Shown: positions 17,213 to 25,957, counted from the first letter of the stretch. The stretch: DNA of 50,112 bases from Terriglobia bacterium (GCA_020073705.1 JAIQES010000032.1:1-50112); one strand, 5' to 3'. Translations and numbers: made by a program. Notes: generated by a model not told the origin, from the sequence alone.

Positions 17213-18838
17213 CTACGCATCTTTCTTGCTGCCTTTGCCCACTTCCTCGATGCTCGTGCCCAAATCCTTGAGCAGCACCGCGGCCGCATTGCGCCCTGGA
17301 AGCCCGGTGATCGAGCCGCCCGGAGGCGTACACGCACCTGTCTGGTAGAGACCGGATATCGGCATCTTGTAGGACACAAACTGGGGTATGCGCCGGTCTC
17401 CGTGGTGCGCGCTTCCGCGCCACATCGCCGGATTCATGCGTTCGATGTCCAGCGGACTTTCCAGGAACTTCGCTAGGATCTTGTCCGGCGTCAGATTTGG
17501 GGCCGCGCGGCGGAGGCGTCCAAAGAGAGTATCCGCAACCTGGTCCTTGATGTTGTCCCAATGCCCGGGACCTTCCTTGAGCGCGTAGGGCAGGGTGCCC
17601 TCGATCTTTACAGTGGCGCAACCCGCTGGCGCGCGGCTCGGATCGCCAACCGAGGGGCTGACGATCTGCAGCGGGATATCGTCTAGGTAAAGCTCGCCGC
17701 GCGCGTTGTAGGAGTTCATGAGCAGGACGGTTTCAGGGTGCTCCATAATTGCCGCTTCATCGCATGAGAGCGTTCCGCCGCCTGGCAGCGGATACTTCGG
17801 CGGTTCCTTGGTCGCGTAGTGAAACGAAAACATAGCCTGCTCGGGCTGGAACGCATCGAGATCCCTCAGAAATTCATCCCCCCAGAGTTCGCGCGGCGCC
17901 ATATTCACGACATGCTTCAGGTGGATCGTGGAAACGACGGCCTTCTCGGCCCGGTACTGGCTGCCATCCCCGCATTCCACTCCGACGCATTTACCGCCCT
18001 CGACGATCAGGCGCCCGACAGGCTTGTTCGTTAGAATGACGCCATTGTGCGCCTCAATGAAGCGCCCCAGCGCTACGGTCAACATCCCCGACCCGCCCTT
18101 GGGGATCGGGCGCCCGGTGAGTACTTCGCCCATCAAAGAGAACACCTGGGCGCCCGTGCCAATGTCTCCTCCAGGCACTCCGCCAAAGTGGCCCGTCGAA
18201 AGGGATGCGGCGCGCATGTGGTCGCTCTCAAATAGTACCCGGACAGCATCGTAGCCCGACATCGCCGACAGGCGTTGCCAGTAGCTGGCTACCCGGGGAC
18301 CGGCGCCCCGCTCGTTCTGCCCATCACGTTCTGCGAGGTTTTTCCTGTATTCCGGGAACACGCGCCGGAACGTTTCGGCATCCTTCTTCGAGATTCTGGC
18401 GATCGTTTCGCAAGTGCGATCCAGATCGCGCCAAACGGTGATCGACGCCCCGTCTTGAAAAGGAATGTGCATCACCGGATCGGGATCGATGTACTCGAGG
18501 CCGTAGTCGCTCAGGCTGAGTTCGCGGAACGCGGGATTCGTCCGAAACGCTCCGTGAACACTCGAGCACAGATCTTCCTTGAATCCGGGGAGACACACCT
18601 CCTGCGTCTTGCAACCGCCGCCGATGGTCGGCCGCCCCTCCAGCACGACGACCTTGTACCCGGCCTTCGCGAGATACGCCGCGCAAACCAGGCTGTTGTG
18701 TCCCGCGCCCGCAACGACAATATCGAAGCGGTCGCCCGCGGCTCTGGGTGTCTGCTGCCCCATGGTCGGAAGAGACGTCAGCGCGAGGGGCGCCAGTGTC
18801 GCACCCTTCACAAATTCACGCCTGGTCATTGGAGTCAT
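17213..18838 (-). CDS. Tat-exported FAD-dependent oxidoreductase (phytoene desaturase/PYROXD2-like)
   Basis: A 541-residue flavoprotein. The N-terminus MTPMTRREFVKGATLAPLAL is a twin-arginine signal (T-RREF-V-K), implying folding with cofactor before export. It is followed by the FAD-binding Rossmann fold FDIVVAGAGHNSLVCAAYLA and VVVLEGRPTIGGGCKTQE, the dinucleotide site of amine-oxidase/desaturase-type proteins. The C-terminus holds a second FAD motif (LYQTGACTPPGGSITGLPGRNAA), typical of the PYROXD2 / crtI superfamily. Substrate is unknown: carotenoid-like, alcohol and peptide substrates all occur. The ATG has GGGAG six bases upstream. It precedes the pentaheme cytochrome in the same operon, so electrons from FADH2 may pass to that cytochrome. 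This pairing is an inference. Confidence 0.87.
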   Translation of the reverse strand: MTPMTRREFVKGATLAPLALTSLPTMGQQTPRAAGDRFDIVVAGAGHNSLVCAAYLAKAGYKVVVLEGRPTIGGGCKTQEVCLPGFKEDLCSSVHGAFRTNPAFRELSLSDYGLEYIDPDPVMHIPFQDGASITVWRDLDRTCETIARISKKDAETFRRVFPEYRKNLAERDGQNERGAGPRVASYWQRLSAMSGYDAVRVLFESDHMRAASLSTGHFGGVPGGDIGTGAQVFSLMGEVLTGRPIPKGGSGMLTVALGRFIEAHNGVILTNKPVGRLIVEGGKCVGVECGDGSQYRAEKAVVSTIHLKHVVNMAPRELWGDEFLRDLDAFQPEQAMFSFHYATKEPPKYPLPGGGTLSCDEAAIMEHPETVLLMNSYNARGELYLDDIPLQIVSPSVGDPSRAPAGCATVKIEGTLPYALKEGPGHWDNIKDQVADTLFGRLRRAAPNLTPDKILAKFLESPLDIERMNPAMWRGSAHHGDRRIPQFVSYKMPISGLYQTGACTPPGGSITGLPGRNAAAVLLKDLGTSIEEVGKGSKKDA

Positions 18839-19066
18839 TGGATTCTCCCTGTGCCTATCGACTGGAGCAGATCCAAAAGCCGAGTTTCATCACACGCGAG
18901 AGGCCCATTGATCCAGATGCGATTTGGACCTCTTGCTCGTGCGCATCTTACGCTTTTCGTGTCCTCGGCACAACGAATTTGCCACCAGAGCAGGCCCCAG
19001 CGCGAGCAGCAGGGTTCCGACGCTCGTTTTTGCCGTCTGACGTTCCGCGCGCCCGGTTGGGAAGGT

Positions 19067-19753
19067 TCAGAAATGTTCGCGTAGATCCCGGAAGCTCGAC
19101 AGGATGAGCAGCCGGCCCGCCCCGGTGCGCACCTCTTCGTGCTCCAGCGCCCAAGTGGCCGGATGCGGGATGAACACTGCGTTGAGGCCGGCCTCGAGCG
19201 CCGGGTTGATATCGCTGCGCGGGCTGTTGCCGACCATCCATCCGCGTGATTTCACGACGTGGTGCCGGTTCACCAGTGTGCGGTATGTCCTCACGTCCTT
19301 TTCGGCCACGATTTCAATCGCCTCGAAATGAATCTGCAATCCAGACCGCTCGACCTTGGCCGCCTGCTCCGCCGGCTCGCCCTTCGTGAACAGAATTAGA
19401 CGATGACGTTCAGCGAGGTAATCCAACGTTTCAATCACGCCGTCGAGGATGCTCGGCGGCGTGCGTTCGAGTTCGTCCATGCGGTGATGAATGGCCTCGA
19501 CCGTGGCGCGCTCGGCCAGATGTCCCGCAAGCTTCATATAGGTTTCCTCGAGCGACCGGCCGAAGCTGCGCACCCCGTAGCCGTGCTGCCGGATGTTGCG
19601 GCGCTCGGTTTCATTCAGAATGTGGCGCGCGTATTCACGCGGATAGCCGGACGGTTCGAGCAGTGTCAGAAATTCTTCGATGGTCCGCTCGAAGAAAACA
19701 TTGTTTTCCCAGAGCGTATCGTCGGCATCGATCAGGATTGTTTCTCGCGGCAT
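19067..19753 (-). CDS. HAD-superfamily hydrolase
   Basis: A 228-residue phosphatase-like protein. It has motif I ILIDADDTLWENN (D-x-D-x-T, nucleophile Asp and acid Asp), motif II LILFTKGEP (Thr in the S/T position), motif III Lys around IVAEKDVRTYRTLV, and motif IV VGNSPRSDINPALEAGLNAVFIP. An alpha-helical cap lies between motifs I and II (about residues 20-110, C1 type). The closest style is the YjjG/nucleotidase-like group, but the substrate is not resolved. The start follows a weak GGAA site. It is a single gene after the FAD/cytochrome operon on the same strand, with a 228-base gap that holds no supported gene. In that gap a Leu-rich run continues the same frame after the stop. Confidence 0.9.
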   Translation of the reverse strand: MPRETILIDADDTLWENNVFFERTIEEFLTLLEPSGYPREYARHILNETERRNIRQHGYGVRSFGRSLEETYMKLAGHLAERATVEAIHHRMDELERTPPSILDGVIETLDYLAERHRLILFTKGEPAEQAAKVERSGLQIHFEAIEIVAEKDVRTYRTLVNRHHVVKSRGWMVGNSPRSDINPALEAGLNAVFIPHPATWALEHEEVRTGAGRLLILSSFRDLREHF

Positions 19754-19983
19754 GGTTCCGGCCCGCCTCCGTCGCCGGCCCTCTCAGTGTAATACGAATG
19801 CCTCAGCTCAATTTGTGTTCCAGAGCGAAGCCGCTTCCACGGCGCGCATAGGACCTGCTCTGCCCGGCATGCGAGGAACACGATGCAAGATCGTTTCGCC
19901 ATCAAAGGCGGGCCCGGGCCGCAGGGCAATGCCCCATTACCGATGCGCGTACGGCGTGCGATCGGGTGTGGCGGCGCCGCCCG

Positions 19984-20211
19984 TTACGAATTCTTGGGGA
20001 CGCTCGCGGCGAGCTTTTCCAATATTTCGAGCGCGACCTTTTGTGTTTCACCGTAGTGAGACAGGTAGCTTTGAAATTCACGGTTCAGGTCGAGCGCATC
20101 TCCCACATTAAGTTGCGTGCGCAGGATCATGTCGCGCAAGCGCACCGGATGCGGCAGCATGGCATCCTCTCTCAATTCATCGAGCGCCGATTTAGCATCA
20201 TACTGATCCAT
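19984..20211 (-). CDS. Small hypothetical protein, 75 residues
   Basis: A short soluble protein of unrecognised family, rich in charged and Leu residues. It begins MDQYDAKSALDELRED and ends KLAASVPKNS. It has helical heptad-like pattern (LALEILEKL, DALDLNREFQSYL). The start is strong: GGAGGAACG directly before the ATG. Conserved-looking ordering (LPHPVRLRDMILRT) suggests a genuine gene. It lies downstream of the PilZ gene on the same strand with a 116-base gap, so co-transcription is possible. I would treat it as hypothetical. Confidence 0.65.
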   Translation of the reverse strand: MDQYDAKSALDELREDAMLPHPVRLRDMILRTQLNVGDALDLNREFQSYLSHYGETQKVALEILEKLAASVPKNS

Positions 20212-20327
20212 CGTTCCTCCAGACGAACACTGCACAGAAAGATTTTACTGCGAAAAGGAGAGCAACGGGGAAAAGGCCGCGTCGCGAGAGAAACCAGGGA
20301 TGCTTCCGTTGGAGAAAACCGCAAAGA

Positions 20328-20654
20328 TCAAGCCGCGGTGGGCAGAAATTCGTAGCGATCGATGCGAGCCGCGATGCCCCGGCGGCCGTTGTGTGGCTCG
20401 ACCCGCACGATCTGTGCGAAGCAGCGGATATGGACATCGCCGGCCATGGTGACCTCGCGAGGCAAGGTGAGAATGAATTCGATGGATGTGCCCGGCTCAA
20501 AATCAGCGTCAATCAAAAAGTAAAGGCCGCGGAAGCTGACGTCCCGCGTTTGTCCTTGCTGTTCAATCCCGCCTTCCGGTCCGCTTGTGCGGACCGTCAG
20601 CGGAAGCGTCATCGTGAATCGCCGCGAAGCTCGGCGTTCGATTGAATTTTCCAT
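20328..20654 (-). CDS. PilZ-domain protein (putative c-di-GMP receptor)
   Basis: A 108-residue single-domain PilZ protein. The N-terminal R-x-x-x-R motif is present as RRASRRF (with MENSIE before it), matching the c-di-GMP-binding RxxxR. The second motif D-x-S-x-x-G is DVSFRGLYF (about residue 45), the other part of the nucleotide site. The remaining beta-barrel strands are seen in FILTLPREV and ARIDRYEF. The start is chosen as the ATG with GGGGGAG upstream; the longer upstream reading is not supported. It is divergent from the alpha/beta hydrolase. No GGDEF or EAL partner is present in the window, so the process it controls cannot be told. Confidence 0.9.
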   Translation of the reverse strand: MENSIERRASRRFTMTLPLTVRTSGPEGGIEQQGQTRDVSFRGLYFLIDADFEPGTSIEFILTLPREVTMAGDVHIRCFAQIVRVEPHNGRRGIAARIDRYEFLPTAA

Positions 20655-20806
20655 CACTCCCCCGGAAGAGGGCATTCCAGGTTCGACACACCGTAGCATC
20701 GTAGGACAAAAATCGCAATGGCAAACGCACATTGCGGAAAAATCGAATGGCGTCCTGCAATCCCGGCGAAGGTTGGATTTGTTGAACGGTGCGGACGTGT
20801 GGTTTG

Positions 20807-21514
20807 ATGGAATCGGATATGGTGCAACTGCTTCATCGAACTCTGTTCTTGCCTGGGCCGGTAGGGCGTCTCGAAGCGGTGTTATGGTCCGTCCCGGAGC
20901 GCGAGGGCGGCGCGCGCCCGCCGCGCGCAGCCGTAGTGTGCCATCCGCATCCGTTGTTCGGCGGGACGATGCACAATAAAGTGGTCTACCAGACGGCGAA
21001 AACGCTGCATCGCTTCGGCCTGCCCGTTTTACGTTTCAACTTCCGGGGCACGGGGTTGAGCGAAGGCAAGCACGACGAGGGACGCGGAGAGCAGGGCGAC
21101 GTCTCGGCAGCGCTCGATTTTCTTGCCGCGGAGTTTCCCGGCGCGCCGCTGCTGCTTGCGGGGTTCAGTTTCGGTTCGTGGGTAGGTCTGCGCGTTGCGT
21201 GCAGCGATCCGCGTGTCACGGACCTGATCGGTCTCGGCCTGCCCGTAGGCAGTCTGGGCTACCGGGAGTTTTCCTATCTTGACGCATGCGACAAGCCGAA
21301 GCTATTGGTGTCGGGGGAACTCGATCGCTACGGCCCGCCGGAGAAGCTCGAGGCCATGGCCGGGCGATTTTCCCCGCATGTGAAGGAGCGCACGAGCGTC
21401 GCCATTATTTCAGGCGCCGATCATTTCTTCGCGGGGCGCCTTGCGGAGTTGGATCGAACCATCGCGACGTGGCTGGTCGAGCGTCATCCAGGCCTCGTGG
21501 CACACGACGCATGA
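20807..21514 (+). CDS. Alpha/beta hydrolase (YfbR/Ypfh-like family)
   Basis: A 235-residue single-domain hydrolase. The fold landmarks are visible: VVCHPHPLFGGTMHNKVVY (HPHP-x-x-GG near the first strand), FNFRGTGLSEG, and the nucleophile elbow GFSFGSWVG (Ser). A likely acidic residue lies in VSGELDRYGPP and the catalytic His in ISGADHFFAG. This is the pattern of the COG2945-like group of soluble esterases/hydrolases of unknown substrate. The ATG was picked over a GTG six codons upstream; a second ATG four codons downstream is also possible, since ribosome sites are weak. The gene is alone and divergent from the PilZ gene. Confidence 0.9.
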   Translation: MESDMVQLLHRTLFLPGPVGRLEAVLWSVPEREGGARPPRAAVVCHPHPLFGGTMHNKVVYQTAKTLHRFGLPVLRFNFRGTGLSEGKHDEGRGEQGDVSAALDFLAAEFPGAPLLLAGFSFGSWVGLRVACSDPRVTDLIGLGLPVGSLGYREFSYLDACDKPKLLVSGELDRYGPPEKLEAMAGRFSPHVKERTSVAIISGADHFFAGRLAELDRTIATWLVERHPGLVAHDA

Positions 21515-21815
21515 AAGACTTAAGACGTCTCTGAGCGACGTCGCGTCGCATAGGTTCTGATGCGAGCCCGGCAAAATGCGTCGTTAACTATCTTCCGAAC
21601 CTATTGTCGCCCGAATTCTTGCACGGGCAAACAAATGGTGAAAGGAGACCTATGCCTATGTAAATTTGGCGATTCCAGCACAAATTGAACCCATGAAAAC
21701 TTCTTCTCCACACCCAATTTATTGCTAACCTATTTAGGTGTAGCCAATTACGATCTGGCATTTAGATTGCTAAACATTTATCCGCTGCCAGGATTGCTTT
21801 CATCGTAGGAACCAC
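21515..21815. other. Intergenic region without a supported gene
   Basis: About 300 bases between the alpha/beta hydrolase and the outer-membrane-like gene, visibly AT-richer than its neighbours toward the right. A tight ribosome-like sequence AGGAG precedes a three-codon frame (ATG-CCT-ATG-TAA near 21652-21663). It may be a remnant or a chance. No convincing promoter or terminator stands out. The next gene has AGGA five bases before its ATG. Confidence 0.5.
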
Positions 21816-22727
21816 ATGAGGACAATCACGCACATGAAAGCACGCCACTTACTCTTAGTATTGGTGTTTGTTGCGACGAATCTTGCCGCACTTAGGGATG
21901 CCCATGCTCAGGCAACAGCAAGTCCCACCGGGCACGAACGAGGATTTGTCATCTACGAAGCATTTGAAGGGAGCACGAATTCCGACGGTGTCATTACAAC
22001 GCTGACCACCTCCGCAAGTTACAACTTCAATAATCACTTTGCTGCGGGGATCGGAATTCCGATTTATTTTGATCACACTTCGTCTTCGACAGGATCGACT
22101 TCAAGCTCCGGAATCGGGAACGTCTTTCTCACGCTGCGCGGCGTATGGAAAAATCCCGTATTGAATTACGGAACTTCTCTGACCGGATCGGCGCCTACGG
22201 GCAATCAGAATAAAGGGCTCAGCACAGGCCATGCGACATTCGACTGGGACAATCGCGTGGAGCATGACTTTGGCTTGCTCACTCCTTTTGCTGATGCGGG
22301 ACTGGCCAATTCCGTCACCGATACCCGCTATTTTCTGCGTCCCTTCACTTCCTTCGGCAAATTGTTGCACTCCGAAGCGGGCGCGGATCTAGATCTGTCC
22401 CATTCCTTCACACTGACGTTGTCAGCCTACGATATCTTGCCATTTGGAACACAAACGGTATTTAGCAGGTTTGTGAATGCGGGAACGGTGGGGAAGGGCG
22501 GACTGCACGGTCGTGTTTTTGAAGTAAACCACGCGACCTCCGGCACAGCGGACCTGACGCGGGACAACGGCTATACGGCGGGGCTCGACTATAGTCCCAA
22601 GCCTTATCTCAATCTCGATGTTGGTTACACGCGAAGCGTTCACTTTGCTCTGAACACGATCTCGTTTGGCGTGGGTTTCAACGTTAGTTCGTTTTTGTTT
22701 AGAAATAGTCAATCTTCCACTCGATGA
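21816..22727 (+). CDS. Secreted protein, probable outer-membrane beta-barrel
   Basis: A 303-residue protein with a signal peptide (MKARHLLLVLVFVATNLAALRDAHA from the second Met). The mature part alternates hydrophobic and polar residues in short strands with aromatic ends (ITTLTTSASYNFNNHFAAG, NTISFGVGFNVSSFLF). That is the look of an outer-membrane barrel such as those of the MetA-pathway/transporter (COG4313-like) group. The group assignment is tentative. The start ATG has AGGA five bases upstream; the second ATG (21834) would give a more conventional signal peptide. Its stop overlaps an ATG, and a stronger start lies 24 bases later for the next gene, so the two are probably co-transcribed. 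Confidence 0.75.
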   Translation: MRTITHMKARHLLLVLVFVATNLAALRDAHAQATASPTGHERGFVIYEAFEGSTNSDGVITTLTTSASYNFNNHFAAGIGIPIYFDHTSSSTGSTSSSGIGNVFLTLRGVWKNPVLNYGTSLTGSAPTGNQNKGLSTGHATFDWDNRVEHDFGLLTPFADAGLANSVTDTRYFLRPFTSFGKLLHSEAGADLDLSHSFTLTLSAYDILPFGTQTVFSRFVNAGTVGKGGLHGRVFEVNHATSGTADLTRDNGYTAGLDYSPKPYLNLDVGYTRSVHFALNTISFGVGFNVSSFLFRNSQSSTR

Positions 22728-22750
22728 GAAATGAGAAGGAGGTAATTCAC

Positions 22751-23293
22751 ATGAGACGCATGACAGTCATTTCCTTGGTTGTTCTTCTTCCGGCTTTTTC
22801 CGCCGGGATCGGCAGCGCGTACGCGCAGCACGGCCATGGCGGGGGAGGCGCGGGCGCTATGGGCGGGGGCATCGGGAATATGAGTGGCGGCAAGTCTGGC
22901 AATCGTGAAAATGCGGATTCCCATGCGATGGGTGCGGGTGGAAACGCCTCGCACGGCGGCTCTCTGGCTGCCAGCACGAATCCGGGTAATGTGTTGGATC
23001 ACAATGCGCAGCTTTCGACAAAGCTCGAAGGCATGCTGAATCTTTCGGGCCCGAACGCCCTCAGTGCGTTGAAGACCGATGCCAGCGGATTTAAGAACTT
23101 CGGTCAATTCGTGGCGGCGGTGCACGTCTCCCACAACCTGGGCATTCCGTTCTCCGATCTTCAGAACAAGATGACGGGGCCGAGCGCCGTCAGTCTCGGA
23201 AAAGCGATCCAGGACCTGAAACCGGATGCTGATGCCAAAGCGGAGGCGAAGAAAGCAGCGAAGCAAAGCGACGAGGATATGAAGGGGACGTAG
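22751..23293 (+). CDS. Secreted Gly/His-rich protein of unknown function
   Basis: A 180-residue exported protein. The signal peptide (MRRMTVISLVVLLPAFSAGIGSAYA) is followed by a low-complexity zone of Gly, His and Ala (QHGHGGGGAGAMGGG) and then a conserved-looking region (LEGMLNLSGPNALSALKTDASGF and SLGKAIQDLKPDADAKAEAKK). The start is decided by a near-perfect AAGGAGG five to six bases before the ATG; an earlier ATG at 22724 overlaps the previous stop and lacks a site. The Lys/Ala-rich C-terminus ends SDEDMKGT. It follows the barrel gene directly. A His-rich mature part could bind metal, which is a guess. Confidence 0.8.
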   Translation: MRRMTVISLVVLLPAFSAGIGSAYAQHGHGGGGAGAMGGGIGNMSGGKSGNRENADSHAMGAGGNASHGGSLAASTNPGNVLDHNAQLSTKLEGMLNLSGPNALSALKTDASGFKNFGQFVAAVHVSHNLGIPFSDLQNKMTGPSAVSLGKAIQDLKPDADAKAEAKKAAKQSDEDMKGT

Positions 23294-23364
23294 AGGTGGA
23301 GGGCCTCGAACGAATTGGCGGGCAGCTGATACTCAGTCACGCACGTGGAATCGGTACCTCGTGC

Positions 23365-24474
23365 CTAGGGGGTACGCCCGCGTTCAAACAGTCTCGAGAA
23401 TTCATCCCGCGAAGCAGGGGACACTCCCGCGAGCGCGAGATTTGCGCGCACGTGCTCGACGCGGCTCATGCCCACCAGAGCCGTCGTGATCCCAGGCGTC
23501 GAACGCACAAACTGCAGCGCGCGTTCCGCATCGTTCTGCAACCCCAGCGCGGAGACAACGAACGAGGGCAAGCCGCGCGACAACTGGCCCTGCAGCAACG
23601 CGGCGCTCGCCACCAGCGTGATGCCAAGCTTGTTCGCGATCTCGACCATGGGCACGCGGCGCGCGTCGAGCGGCTGGTTCGAGCGCGTCAGCGCTTCGGT
23701 CATGCCCAGGTTGCACGGCAGTTGCACGAAGCGGAAATGGTGCGATGCGCCTGCGACATCGCGCGCGAGTGACTCCATGGCGGCGAGGGAAAGATAATCC
23801 TGCGCATTCTCGGTCTGTCGGAAAGCATTCCACGTGGTCATACCGTAGAAGCGAATCTTCGTGGCGGCGACCGCGGACTCCAGAAACTCAAACGCCGCGC
23901 GCACCCGATTGTTGAACATCTTGCGCGGCACTTCGCCCAATTGTGTTTCCGGGTTGTGCAGGTAATAGACGTCGATCGTCTCGACGCCGAGGTTGCGCCC
24001 GCTGCGCTCCAGCTGGTCGGCGATGAAGAGGGGCGCCATGGAATGGCACCCGGCAGCGACATCTCCTTCGCGCAAGATGTCCGTGGCCACGTATTCGCGT
24101 TGAAAATATTCGTTCACGTCGGCGGGCATATCGCTGTCGGGCGTCAGGAAGCCCCCCTTGGTGCAGATCAGCACCTCCTCCCGCGCAAAACCGCGCCGCG
24201 CCAGCTCTTCGAGTGCCGCGCGCACGGAGCGCTCCGAGCGCTGCAGGCGATAGTTGATCGCGGAATCGATCACGTTCGCGCCAGCCTCGACGGCGGCAAC
24301 GATCGCCTCGGTGTACTGCTGATCGGTGCGCGCATCGGCCTCTCCCAGATAGGTGCCGATGCCAATGGAGGAAAGCCACAGGCCCTGCTGCTCCCGGAAG
24401 TGTCCCGCGGCGGCGCGCCCGGCAAATCGCGCCGCGTATTTCTTCGTGCCATCCGAAGTTGCAAATGAGCTCAT
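23365..24474 (-). CDS. Aldo/keto reductase family protein
   Basis: A 369-residue NAD(P)H-dependent oxidoreductase of the aldo/keto reductase (TIM-barrel) family. Landmarks are LSSIGIGTYLGEADART (start of barrel), EAGANVIDSAINYRLQRSERSV (catalytic Tyr in NYRLQ; the expected Asp in DSAINY), a Lys in LICTKGGFL, and a His-containing segment DVYYLHNPETQLGE. Later the nicotinamide site region FVRSTPGITTALVGMSRVEHVRANLALA is the usual end. The N-terminal extension to residue 30 is longer than many family members. The gene is on the minus strand, separate from the following UvrC-like gene by 51 bases. The substrate is unknown. Confidence 0.88.
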   Translation of the reverse strand: MSSFATSDGTKKYAARFAGRAAAGHFREQQGLWLSSIGIGTYLGEADARTDQQYTEAIVAAVEAGANVIDSAINYRLQRSERSVRAALEELARRGFAREEVLICTKGGFLTPDSDMPADVNEYFQREYVATDILREGDVAAGCHSMAPLFIADQLERSGRNLGVETIDVYYLHNPETQLGEVPRKMFNNRVRAAFEFLESAVAATKIRFYGMTTWNAFRQTENAQDYLSLAAMESLARDVAGASHHFRFVQLPCNLGMTEALTRSNQPLDARRVPMVEIANKLGITLVASAALLQGQLSRGLPSFVVSALGLQNDAERALQFVRSTPGITTALVGMSRVEHVRANLALAGVSPASRDEFSRLFERGRTP

Positions 24475-24518
24475 CTCACCCCGCAGGAAAGAAAGCGCCG
24501 ATTATATGTGATCCACTC

Positions 24519-24550
24519 GCGTTTATCAGTGTCCATCTGCTGCGGTTTCT
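24519..24550 (-). repeat. Small dispersed repeat (AACCACAGATGG family), copy 1
   Basis: Read on the minus strand this is a variant of a repeat that recurs at 31189-31223 and 37593-37620 (AACC-CAG-AGATGGACAC-TGATAAAC style). It overlaps the last codons of the UvrC-like gene: the residues ETAADGH and the stop codon are repeat-encoded. Copies are imperfect, with short insertions between CACAGATG/GACAC blocks. Confidence 0.6.
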
Positions 24551-25752
24551 GCCTCCGGCGGGGCCAGCAGGCGCGAGCAGGCGCGGAGAATTCTTCGATA
24601 GGGCCATTCGCTGTTGCGGCGCGCGTTCGCGGCATCCTGTGGGCTGGCCGAGGAAGAGCGCGCCGTGCCTTCGCGAAAGAAGATTTCGCCAACTCTCGGC
24701 TTTCCGTAGAACCAGCGCGCGAGCAGGCTTAACTGATCTTCCAGTTCGCGGTAGCCCTGCGGCGCTGTGCCCGGTCCTGTGGAGGACGAATTCTGATCTG
24801 CTGCCGGCTCCATCCATTCGCGAAGAATCTGCTCGACCGGGCGGGGCTCACTGGCCAGTTCCGCGAATCGCAGCATGCGCGGCTCATCGATGCGCCCGCC
24901 GCGCACCAGGAACACTTCGACCGTGTGTTCCTCCGCCGCACGCTGGAGAACGACGGCGTTGAGGTCGTCGAGCCGCCGCGCCAGTTCGGGCAATCCGCGC
25001 AAGGCTTCGGCGGTCTTCTCGACGCGGCGATGGACTGCGGCGGCGCGCTCAAAATCGAGCGCTTCGCTTGCTGCTTCCCGCTCGCGCTCCAGCTCTGCCA
25101 TGAGCGACGCGCCGCCTGTCGCCAGAAAGGAGACCGCGCGACCCACTTCGGCGTCGTAATCCTGCTTCGTGCAACCTGCAAAGCAAGGAGCAAGGCACAT
25201 CTTCATCTCAGAATACATGCAGCCGGGGTAGCTCGGATCACGTCGAATCTTGATCTGGCAGCGGCGGATCTTGAACAGGTCGAGGAATCCGGAGGCGAAC
25301 GCATCGGCCGCGCGCCGCGAAGGGAACGGACCGAAATAGAATCCGGTCGCACTGATGCGCCGCGTGGCATAGCAACGCGGATAGGCGTTTGTGAGGCTGA
25401 CCTTGAGCACGGCGGGCGGGCGCAGCCGCAACCTCTCGCGATACGCCGAAGGCCAGAGCCGCCTGGCGTGCTGCCAGTGCAGGAAACTCAATTCGAAAGG
25501 GGAGCCCACGACCCGGTAATGAACGCGCGCGGCGAATTCGCGCAGGTTCAGCCTCTTCGAGGCAGGATCGGGCGGGCCGAGCAGCCGCACGAGGCGTTGC
25601 CGCAGATTTGCCGTGCGCAGCAGGTAAGGTTTCGCGCCGGTTAGTTCTTCGCGCGGCTCGACGGCAAACACGGCAGGCCGCGCCGGCACTACGGCGAAAA
25701 ATTCGCTGTCGCGTGCGGCGTCAAACTCCGCGTTCGAATCAAGCTCCTGCAT
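24526..25752 (-). CDS. UvrC N-terminal-half homologue (degenerate GIY-YIG, UVR domain)
   Basis: A 408-residue protein homologous only to the first half of UvrC. In place of GIY-YIG there is AVFAVEPRE and PYLLRTANLRQRLVRLL, so the two catalytic tyrosine motifs are altered and the usual catalytic Glu is not obvious (PFELSFLHWQH). It keeps ATRRISATGFYFGPF, the cluster-type cysteines (CMYSEMKMCLAPCFAGC), and a UVR (UvrB-binding) motif ASEALDFERAAAVHRRVEK. The C-terminal RNase H-like nuclease and helix-hairpin-helix domains are absent. It could be a regulatory or accessory binding partner of UvrB. Start: ATG at 25752 lacks a good ribosome site; the longer reading enters the repeated region. The C-terminus is repeat-derived. 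Confidence 0.8.
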   Translation of the reverse strand: MQELDSNAEFDAARDSEFFAVVPARPAVFAVEPREELTGAKPYLLRTANLRQRLVRLLGPPDPASKRLNLREFAARVHYRVVGSPFELSFLHWQHARRLWPSAYRERLRLRPPAVLKVSLTNAYPRCYATRRISATGFYFGPFPSRRAADAFASGFLDLFKIRRCQIKIRRDPSYPGCMYSEMKMCLAPCFAGCTKQDYDAEVGRAVSFLATGGASLMAELEREREAASEALDFERAAAVHRRVEKTAEALRGLPELARRLDDLNAVVLQRAAEEHTVEVFLVRGGRIDEPRMLRFAELASEPRPVEQILREWMEPAADQNSSSTGPGTAPQGYRELEDQLSLLARWFYGKPRVGEIFFREGTARSSSASPQDAANARRNSEWPYRRILRACSRLLAPPEAETAADGH

Positions 25753-25873
25753 AAAGGAGGCCTGCCTCGTGAGTCGCTTGCCCAGAGCCCACCTCAGCGG
25801 GCGAAGGGTGATTCGTGGAAAGACTACGATGCGGTGAACGGAGTTGAAAGTCAAAAGTTGCAGGCCGAAAGTC
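25649..25873 (-). repeat. 225-base direct repeat, copy 1 (intact UvrC-like 5' end)
   Basis: The same 225 bases reappear in the same orientation at 30879-31103, with 15 mismatches by eye and no insertion or deletion. This copy covers the first codons of the UvrC-like gene and its upstream region. The boundaries are sharp: sequence on each side is unrelated. It marks the left edge of a roughly 5 kb cassette. Confidence 0.92.
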
Positions 25874-25957
25874 CGATGAAAATCGTTTCACAGTGTCGCG
25901 AAGAAGCGAGAGGGGTGTACTATGGTGCCGTTTTCGAGATCAAAAAGGGGATTCCAG

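Noticed and set aside
18845-19066. Leu-rich frame (SVGTLLLALGPALVAN...) right after the HAD stop, like a small membrane or PEP-CTERM-type tail.
   Set aside because: No start codon is found in frame after the HAD stop. Read-through of TGA is not supported by other signs.
21652-21663. Three-codon frame with a good ribosome-like AGGAG before it.
   Set aside because: Too short to be informative; there is no attenuator structure or regulated gene directly linked.
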